A stretch of DNA of 64,000 nt, from NCBI RefSeq assembly GCF_024679095.1, contig NW_026112165.1, positions 62,001 through 126,000 on the forward strand. The letters run 5' to 3'. Made by a program: the position numbers and the translations under genes. The stretch's first letter is position 1. The number at the start of each line of letters is the position of its first letter. Below the pieces are notes generated by a model. That model made no database searches. It saw only the letters and a program-made list of their open reading frames with translations, and was not told the DNA's origin. Shown in pieces: positions 46,101 to 64,000 of this stretch. Origin of the DNA: Eriocheir sinensis (taxonomy: Eukaryota > Arthropoda > Malacostraca > Decapoda > Varunidae).

Positions 46101-48300
46101 AATAGTTTAATTTGTATTAAAATAAATATTCAAAATGCACATACAATAAGGTAAATTTGTATTGAAATACATATGCAAAATACATATAAAATAATGTAAC
46201 TTTGTATCAGAATATATATACGAATACACATAAAATAGAGTAAATTTCCATGAAAATATACATACAAAATACATATAAAATGATGTAAAAAATTATAAAA
46301 ATATATATAATAATACACCTAAAATAATGTAAATTCGTATCAAAATAAATAAACAAAATTCCGATAAAAGAACGTATATGTGTAGGAAAATAAATATAGA
46401 AATTACACATAAAATAACGAAAATTTGTATAAAAATATATATACAAAAAAAAACCATAATTTCAATTTGTATGAAAATAGATATACAATTACACATATAA
46501 TTAGTTAAATTTGTATTTAAATACATGTACAAAATACACAAAAAATAATGTAAATTTGTATGAAATGAAAACAAATACACATAAAATAACGTACATTTGT
46601 TTAAAATATATAAACAAAATACACATAGAATAAAGTAAAATCGCATCAAAATATATACAGAGAATATCAATAAAATAATATATATTTGTATGAAAATAAA
46701 GATGCAAAATAACCATAAAATAAATCATATTTTTTTTAATAATACATATACAAAAATACACATAGAATAATTAAATTTGCATTAAAATTAATATACAAAA
46801 TGCAGATACAATAAGGTAAATTTGTAATGAAAAAATATGCAAAATACTCATCAAACAGTTTAAATTTGTTTCAAAATATTTATACGAATACACATAAAAT
46901 AACATAGATTTTTATAGAAATATATATACAAAATACACATGAAATGATGTAAATACGTATAAAAATATATATACAAAATACACATTAAATAATGTAAATT
47001 CGCTTCAAAATAAATAAAAAAATATCAATAAAAGAATGTGTATATGTATGAAAATAGCTATACAAAATACACATAAAATAACCTAAAATTATATAAAAAT
47101 ATATACAAAAATATATTTTAATATACAAAATACACATAAAATTAGCTAAATTTGTATTGAAATACATATACAAAATACACGTAATATAAAGTAAATTTGA
47201 ATAAAAATACATAAACAAATACACTTAAAATAACGTAAATTTGTATAAAATATATATACAAAATACAAATTAAATAATGTAAATATGTATAGAAAAATAT
47301 ATACAAAACACAAATAGAATAATGTAAAATCGTATCAAAATAAATACACAGAATATTAATAAAATAATGTAAATTTGTATGAAAATAAAGAAGCAAAATA
47401 CCCAATAAATAACGCCTTTTTTTATAAAAATATATATACAAATATACACATAAAAAAAAATATTTGTATTAAAATAAATATACAAAATACACATACAATA
47501 AGGTAAATTTGTATTGAAATAGATATGCAAAATACATATAAAACAATGTAAATTTGTTTCAAAATATATATACGAATACACATAAAATAATGTAGATTTC
47601 TATAAAAATATATATACAAAATACACATAAAATGAGGTAAATACGTATAAAAAAAATGTATACAAAATACACTTAAAATAATGTAAATTCGTATCAAAAT
47701 AAATAAACAAAATACCAATAAAAAAATTTGTATTTGTATAAATATAAATATACAAAATACACGTAAAATAACGTAAATTTATATAAAACTATATACAAAA
47801 ATACACAGAAGTAATTAAATTTGTATGAAAATAGATATACAAAATACACACACAAAAAGCTAAATTTGAATTGAAATATATATTCAAAATACATAAAATA
47901 AAGTAAATTTGTATCAAAATATTTATACAAATACACATATAATAACGTAAATTTGTATAAAAATATATAAACAAAATACACAATAAATAATGTAAATACG
48001 TATAAAAAATATGTACAAAATACACATATAATCATGTAATTCGTATCAAAATAAATAAACAAAATACCAATGAATTAATATAAATTTGTATAAGAAAACA
48101 TATACAAAATACACATAAAATAACGTAAATTTCTATGAAAATATATGTACAAAAATGCATATAAAATAAATTTGCACAAAAATATATATACAAAACACAC
48201 ATTAGATAATGTAAATGAGTATAAAAATATGTATACAAAATACCTATGAAATAATCTAAATTCCTATCGAATTAAATTAAGAAAATACCAATAAAATAAT
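43191..48300 (-). repeat. 45-bp minisatellite array, block 7; ~5 kb duplication copy 2
   Basis: About 113 minus-polarity monomers with no (TA)n. Direct copy of 22,330-27,590 and inverted copy of 33,900-38,220. It is bounded on both sides by polarity switches and by direct repeats of a plus-polarity segment (42,724-43,188 and 48,301-48,729). There are no genes; frames such as 47,422-47,718 and 46,293-46,670 are repeat shadows. Confidence 0.92.
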
Positions 48301-49252
48301 GTTACTTTATGTGTATTTTGTATATTTATTTTCCTACAAATATACGCTTTTTTTCATAATTTTGTTTATTTATTTTGATACGAATTTACATTATTTGAGG
48401 TATATTTGAAATATATATTTTTATACTTATTTATATCATTTTATATGTATTTTGTATGTATATTTTCATAGAAATTTACTCTATTTTATGAGTATTTGTA
48501 TATATATTTTGATACAAATTTACATTATTGATGTGTATTTTGCATATCTATTTCAATACAAATTTACTTTATTGTATGTGTATTTTGTATATTTATTTTA
48601 ATACAAATTTAATTATTTTATGTTTTTTTTATATATATTTTTATACAAATGTGCGTTATTATATGGGTATTTTGCATCTTTATTTTCATAGAAATTTACA
48701 TTATTTTATTGAAATTCTGTTTATTTAATTTGATACGATTTAACATTATTCTATATGTATTTTTTATATACAAATTTACATTATTTTAGTAATATTCTGT
48801 GCATTTATTTTGATACGATTTTACATTATTCTATTTGTGTTTTGGGTGAATATTTTTTATACATATTTACATTATTTAATGAGTATTTTGTATATATATT
48901 TTATACAAATTTACGTTAATTTAAGTGTATTTGTTTATATATTTTTATTCAAATTTACATTATTTTATGTGTATTTTGTATATGTATTTCAATACAAATT
49001 TATATAATTTTATGTGTATTTTGTATATTTATTTTCATACAAATTTAAATTATTTTTGTGTATTTTTGTATGTAGTTTTATACAAATTTACGTTATTTTA
49101 TGTGTATTTTGTATATGTATTTTCATACAAATACACATTCTTTTATTGATATTTTGTTTATTTATTTTGACAGGAATTTACATTATTTAATGTGTATTTT
49201 GTGTATATGTTTTTATACGTATTTACATAATTTCATGTGTATTTTGTACATA
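48301..49252 (+). repeat. 45-bp minisatellite array, block 8 (plus polarity)
   Basis: About 21 monomers. The first 429 bp repeat 42,724-43,188. The rest is a main-cycle run of m20-m30, ending at TTTCATGTGTATTTTGTACA, where polarity flips back. Confidence 0.92.
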
Positions 49253-54883
<5,631 letters not shown>

Positions 54884-56315
54884 ATTTTCATTATTTTAGA
54901 TGTATTTGATATATATATTTTTTTACTTATTTACATAATTTTATATGTATTTTGAATATTTATTTTCATAGAAATTTACTCTATTTTATGTGTATTCGTA
55001 TATATATTATAATACAAATTTACATTATTTATGTGTATTTTGCATATCTATTTCAATACAAAGTTTCTTCATTGTATGTGCATTTTGTATATTTATTTTA
55101 ATACAAATTTAATTATTTTATATGTATTTTTGTATATATATTTTTATACAAATATGTGTTATGATATGGGTATTTTGCATCTTTACTTTCTTTCATAGTT
55201 ACATTATTTTATTGATATTCTGTTTATTTATTTTGATACGATTTAACATTATTCTGCTAATTTTGTATATATTTTTTTATACATATTTAAATTATTTAAT
55301 GTATTTTTTGTATATATATTTTATCCAAATTTACGTTATTTTAAGTGTATTTGTTTATATATTTTCATACAAATTAACATTATTTTATATGTGTTTTGTA
55401 TATGTATTTGAACACAAATTTGCCTAATTTTATGTGTATTTTGCATATCTATTTTCAAACAAATTTAAATTATTTTTGTATATTATTGTATATATTTTTA
55501 AACATATTTTAGTTATTTTATTTATATTTTGTATATATATTTTCCTACAAATGTACATTCTTTTATTGGAATTTTGTTTATTTATTTTGATACGAATTTA
55601 CAAAATTTTATGTGTATTTTGTATATATATTTTTCTACGTATTTACATTAATTTATGTGTATTTTGTATATCTATTTTCATAAAAATTTACATCATTTTA
55701 TTGTGTGTATTCGTATATAATTTGAAACAAATTATATACAAATTCATGTTATTTTATGTGTATTTGAATACGTATATATTTTCATACAAATTTACATTAT
55801 TTTATGTGCATTTTTACGTATATTTCATTACAAATTTACCTTATTTTTTGTTTATTTTATATATTTATTTCATTCAATTTTAAATTATTTTATGTGTATA
55901 TTTGTATTTGTAATTAGGTTATTTTATGTGTATTTTCTATATATATTTTCATCCAAAATAACATTATTTTATTGGTATTTTGTTAATTTAATTCGATACG
56001 AATTTAGATTATTTCATAGTTATTTTGTATACATATTTTTATACGCATTTACATTATTTAATATGTGTTTTGTATATATATTTTTTATGTAAATTTACTT
56101 TATTTAATGTGCATTTTCGTACATATATTGTTATTGAAATTTGCGTTATTTTTTGTGTATTTTGTATATGTTTTCTCATACAAATTTACATTATTTATTG
56201 GTATTTTGTTTATCTATTTTGATACGAATTACATGATTTTTTGTATATTTTGTACATATTTTTTTATACGTATTTACATTATTTAATGAGTATTTTGTTC
56301 TAGACAAATTTGTAT

Positions 56316-56913
56316 AAATATTTTGAGACAAATTTACATTATTTTATGTATGTTGTATATATATTTCAATTCAAATTTAGCTTATATTATGTGTATTTTG
56401 TATATCTATTTTCATACAAATTTAATTAATTTTGTGGATTTTTGTATATAGTTTTATATAAATTTAAGTTATTTTATGTGTATTTTGTATATTTATATTT
56501 ATACAAATACACATTCTTTTATTAGTATTTTGTTTATTTATTTTGATACGAATTTACATTATTTTATGTGTATTTTGTATACATTTTTTTATAAGTGTTT
56601 ACTTCATTTTATGTAAATATTTTGATACAAATTTACATTATTTTATGTATTTTGTATATATATATTTCTATTCAAATTTAGCTTATTTTATGTGTATTTT
56701 GTATATCTATTTTCATACAAATTTAATTACTTTTGTGTATTTTTGTATATAGTTTTTACAAATTTACGTTATTATATGTGTATTTTGTATATTTATATTT
56801 ATACAAATACACATTCTTTTATTGGTATTTTGTTTATTTATTTTGATTCGAATTTACATTATTTTATGTGTTTTTTGTATAGATTTTTTTATACGTATTT
56901 ACTTAATTTTATG
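56316..56913 (+). repeat. 299 bp tandem duplication
   Basis: Monomers m7-m13 occur twice: AAATATTTTGAGACAAATTT at 56,316 and AAATATTTTGATACAAATTT at 56,615. The two copies differ at several sites (for example TAGTATTTTG versus TGGTATTTTG), so the event is older than the 126 bp duplication at 24,681. Confidence 0.85.
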
Positions 56914-57663
56914 TGTATTTTGTATATATATTTTTATAGAAATCTATGTTATTTTATGTGTTTTCGTATATATATTTTGAAACAAATTTACATTGTTTTA
57001 TATGTATTTTTGAATATCTCTTTCAATACAAATTTACCTTACTGTATGTGCATTTTGTATATTTATTTCAATACAAATTTAAATATTTTATGTGTATTTT
57101 GGTATATATATATTTTTATAAAAAATGCGCTATTTTATGGGAATTTTCCATCTTTATTTTTATACAAATTTACATTATTTTTCTGATATTCTGTGTATTT
57201 ATTTTGATACGATTTTACATTATTCTATTTGTTCTTTGTATATATTTTTTTATACACATTTACATTATTTAATGTGTATCTTGCATATATATTTTATACA
57301 AATTTACGTTATTTTAAGTGTATTTGTTTATATATTTTCATTCAAATTTACATTATTTTATGTGTATTTTGTATATGTATTTCAATACAAACTTACCTAA
57401 TTTTATGTGTATTTTGTATATTTATTTTCATACAAATTTAAATTATTTTTGTGCATTTTTGTATATAGTTTTATACAAATTTAGGTTATTTTATGTGTAT
57501 TTTGTATATCTATTTTCATACAAATACACATTCTTTTATTGATATTTTGTTTATTTATTTTGACGCGAATTTACATTATTTAATGTGTATTTTGTATATA
57601 TATTTTTATACGTATTTACATCATTTCATGTGTATTTTGTATTTATATTTCTATAGAAATCTA

Positions 57664-58680
57664 TGTTATTTTATGTGTATTCATATATAGATTTTGAAAC
57701 AAATTTACACTTTTATGTGTATGTTGCATATTTTTTCAATACAAATTTACCTTATTGTATATGCATTTTGTATATTAATTTTAATACAAATTTAATTATT
57801 CTATGTGTATTTTTGTATATGTATTTTTATAAAAATATGCTTTATTTTATGGGTATTTTGCATCTTTATTTTCATACAAATTTACATTATTTTATTGATA
57901 TTCTGCTCATTCATTTTTATACGATTTGACATTATTCTATGTGTATTTTGTATATATTTTTCATACAAATTTACGTTATTTTAAGTGTATTTGTTTATAT
58001 ATTTTGACACAAATTTACAATATTTTATGGGTATTTTGTATATATATTTCAAAAGAAATTTACCTAGTTTTATGTGTGTTTTGTATATCTATTTTCATAC
58101 AAACTCAAATTATTTCTAAGTATTTTTGTATATATTTTAATACAAATTTTAGTTATGTTATGTGTATTTTGTAAATTTAATTTCATTCAAATATATATTA
58201 TTTTATTGGTATTTTGTTGATTTATATTTATACGAATTTACATTATTTTATATGTACTTTGTATATATATTTTTATACGCATTTAGATTATTTAATATTT
58301 ATTTTGAATATATATTTTTATACAAATTCATGGTATTTTGTGTATTTGTATATATATTTTCAAATAAATTTACATTATTTTATGTGTATTTTGTACATAT
58401 ATTTCATTACAAATTTACCTTATTTTATGTTTATTTTGTATGTGTATTTTGTATATTTATATTTATACAAATACACATTCTTTTATTGGTATTTTCTTCA
58501 TTTATTTTGATTCGAATTTACATTATTTTATGTGTATTTTGTATACATTTTTTTATACGTATTTACTTAATTTTATGTGTATTTTGTATATATATTTTTA
58601 TAGAAATCTACGTTATTTTATGTGTATTCGTATATATATTTTGAAACAAATTTACATTGTTTTATATGTATTTTTGCATA
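57664..58680 (+). repeat. SD4 segment copy 4 (plus)
   Basis: Same marker order as 8,402-9,460: ACACTTTTATGTGTATGTTG at ~57,707 and the TTTATTTTGTATGTGTATTT junction at 58,430. Confidence 0.82.
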
Positions 58681-59100
58681 TCTCTTTCAATACAAATTTA
58701 CCTTATTGTATGTGTATTTTGAATATTTATTTCAATACAAATTTAAATATTTTATGTGTATTTTGGTATATATATTTTTATAAGAAATGTGCTATTTTAT
58801 GGGAATTTTGCATCTTTATTTTCATACAAATTTACATTATTTTAAGTGTATTTTGTATATATTTTTATAGAAATCTACGTTATTTTATGTGTATTCGTAT
58901 TTATATTTTGAAACAAATTTACATTGTTTTATCTGTATTTTGCATATCTATTTCAATACAAATTTACCTTATTGTATGTGCATTTTTTATATTTATTTTA
59001 CTACATATTTTAATATTTTATGTGATTTTTGGTATATATTTTTATAAAAAAAATGCGTAATTTGATGGGTATTTTGCATTTTTATTTTTATACAAATCTC
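58576..59100 (+). repeat. ~267 bp tandem duplication
   Basis: Monomers m14-m19 recur: AGAAATCTACG at 58,602 and 58,869. The copy at 9,310-9,560 in the collinear region has the run once. Confidence 0.8.
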
Positions 59101-59334
59101 TACATATTGATTTATTCTCTGTATTTATTTTGATATTATTTTACATTATTCTATTTGTGTTTTGTATATATTTTTTATACATATTTACATTATTTAATGT
59201 GTATTTTGTATATATATTTGATACAAATTTACGTTATTTTAAGTGTACAGTATATTTTTATATATTTTCATTCAAATTTACACTATTTTATGAGTATTTT
59301 GTATATGTATCTCAATACAAATTTACCTAATTTT

Positions 59335-62940
<3,606 letters not shown>

Positions 62941-63812
62941 TATTATATATATTTTTATTGAAATTATCGTTATTTATGTGTATTTTGTAAATGTTTTCTC
63001 ATACAAATTTACATTATTTTATTGGTATTTTTTCTATTTATTTTGATACGAATTACATGATTATTTGTGTATTTTGTACATATTTTTTTATACGGATTTA
63101 CATTATTTAAAGTGTTTTTGTTTATATATTTTCATACAAACTTACGTTATTGTATGTGTATTTGTATAAGTATTTTGATACAAATTTACATTATTTTATG
63201 TATTTTGTATATATATTTCAATTCAAATTTAGCTTATTTTATATGTATTTTGTATATCTATTTTCATACAAATTTAATTACTTATATGTATTTTTGTATA
63301 TAGTTTTATATAAATTTACGTAATTTTTTGTGTATTTTGTATATTTATATTTATACAAACACACATTCTTTTATTAGTATTTTGTTTATTTAATTTGATA
63401 CGAATTTACATTATTTTATGTGTATTTTGTATACATTTTTTTATACGTATTTACTTAATTATATATGTATTTTGTATATATATTTTTATAGAAATCTGCG
63501 TTATTTTATGTGTATTCCTTTATATATTTTGAAACAAATTTACATTGTTTTATATGTATTTTGCGTATCTATTTCAATACAAATCTACGTTATTGTATGT
63601 GCATTTTGTATATTTATTTTAATACAAAATCAAATATTTTATGTGATTTTTATATATATTTTTATAAAAAAAAGCGTTATTTTATGGGTATTTTGCATCT
63701 TAATTTTCATACAAATTTACATTATTTTATTAATATTTTGTGTATTTATTTTGATACGATTTTACATTATTCTATTTGTGTTTTGTATATATTTTTTTAT
63801 ACGTATTTACAT
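62941..63812 (+). repeat. 45-bp minisatellite array, block 12 (plus polarity)
   Basis: About 19 monomers in main-cycle order m3 to m21, closely resembling 37,550-38,350 and 30,250-31,020. It ends at ACGTATTTACAT, where polarity flips. Confidence 0.9.
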
Positions 63813-64000
63813 ATACACATATGAATAAAATAATATAAATTTGTACGAAAATAAAGATGCAAAATATCCATATAATAACGCATATTTGCATAAAAATATG
63901 TATAGAAAAATACATATAAAATAATGAAATTTGTATTAAAATAAATATACAAAATGCACATACAATAAAGTAAATTTGTATTGAAATAGATATGCAAAAT
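63813..64000 (-). repeat. 45-bp minisatellite array, block 13 (minus polarity, runs off the end)
   Basis: Four monomers of B-series type (AAAGATGCAAAATATCCATA; CATACAATAAAG), continuing beyond the window. Confidence 0.88.

Larger units (their letters stand above)
54884..59334 (+). repeat. 45-bp minisatellite array, block 10 (plus polarity)
   Basis: About 98 monomers: B-series at 55,090-55,900, then main cycle m50-m52 and m1-m14 with a 299 bp tandem duplication (56,316-56,913). Next come m14-m38 (56,900-58,000), the SD4 segment copy 4 (57,664-58,680) and a 267 bp tandem duplication (58,576-59,100). It is collinear overall with about 5,480-9,740. There are no genes. Confidence 0.92.

Overview
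This 64 kb window holds no gene that I can support. Almost all of it is one very AT-rich repeat family, a minisatellite with a unit of about 45 bp, interrupted only by long (TA)n microsatellites and a few homopolymer tracts. I found no stretch over about 300 bases of ordinary unique sequence. No rRNA or tRNA, no recognisable protein domain and no transposon ends are visible. This is what eukaryotic satellite-type DNA in an AT-rich genome looks like. I cannot name the lineage from the sequence.

Repeat unit. In the T-rich reading, called plus polarity here, a typical monomer begins AAATTTACATTATTTTATG, continues with a TGTATTTTGTATATATA-like core and ends TTTTCATAC. Forty-five bp is 15 codons and the T-rich strand of the monomer has no stop in any of three frames. 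This creates the many long, Ile/Leu/Phe/Tyr-rich reading frames, whose 15-residue period reads like [15 protein letters not shown]. They are a by-product of repeat length and composition, not genes.

Higher order. Monomers are not interchangeable. Diagnostic variants recur in a fixed order, and overlapping runs can be chained into a composite cycle of about 52 monomers (about 2.3 kb), labelled m1 to m52 here. Shortened cycles and a second related series (B series) also occur. A 1,222 bp cycle is tandemly triplicated at 15,842-19,396.

Layout by polarity (minus = A-rich on the given strand): 1-3,990 minus; (TA)n; 4,289-11,004 plus; 11,005-28,829 minus; 28,830-40,449 plus; 40,450-41,930 minus; 41,931-43,190 plus; 43,191-48,300 minus; 48,301-49,252 plus; 49,253-54,883 minus; 54,884-59,334 plus; 59,335-62,940 minus; 62,941-63,812 plus; 63,813-64,000 minus. 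That makes twelve polarity switches.

Segmental duplications overlie this. Parts of 1,335-9,740 recur collinearly at about 49,770-59,330. A block of about 5 kb occurs directly at 22,330-27,590 and 43,215-48,300, and inverted at 33,900-38,220. Another inverted pair is 10,672-14,090 with 37,410-40,778, and it includes a duplicated polarity-switch junction and a rare ACGTA pentamer expansion. (TA)n arrays lie inside monomer cores and are usually absent from the matching position of the sister copy. The most interesting content is therefore architectural: a higher-order minisatellite that repeatedly flips strand, folds back and duplicates. All alignments were made by eye; boundaries are good to roughly 20 bp at sharp junctions and 100 bp elsewhere.
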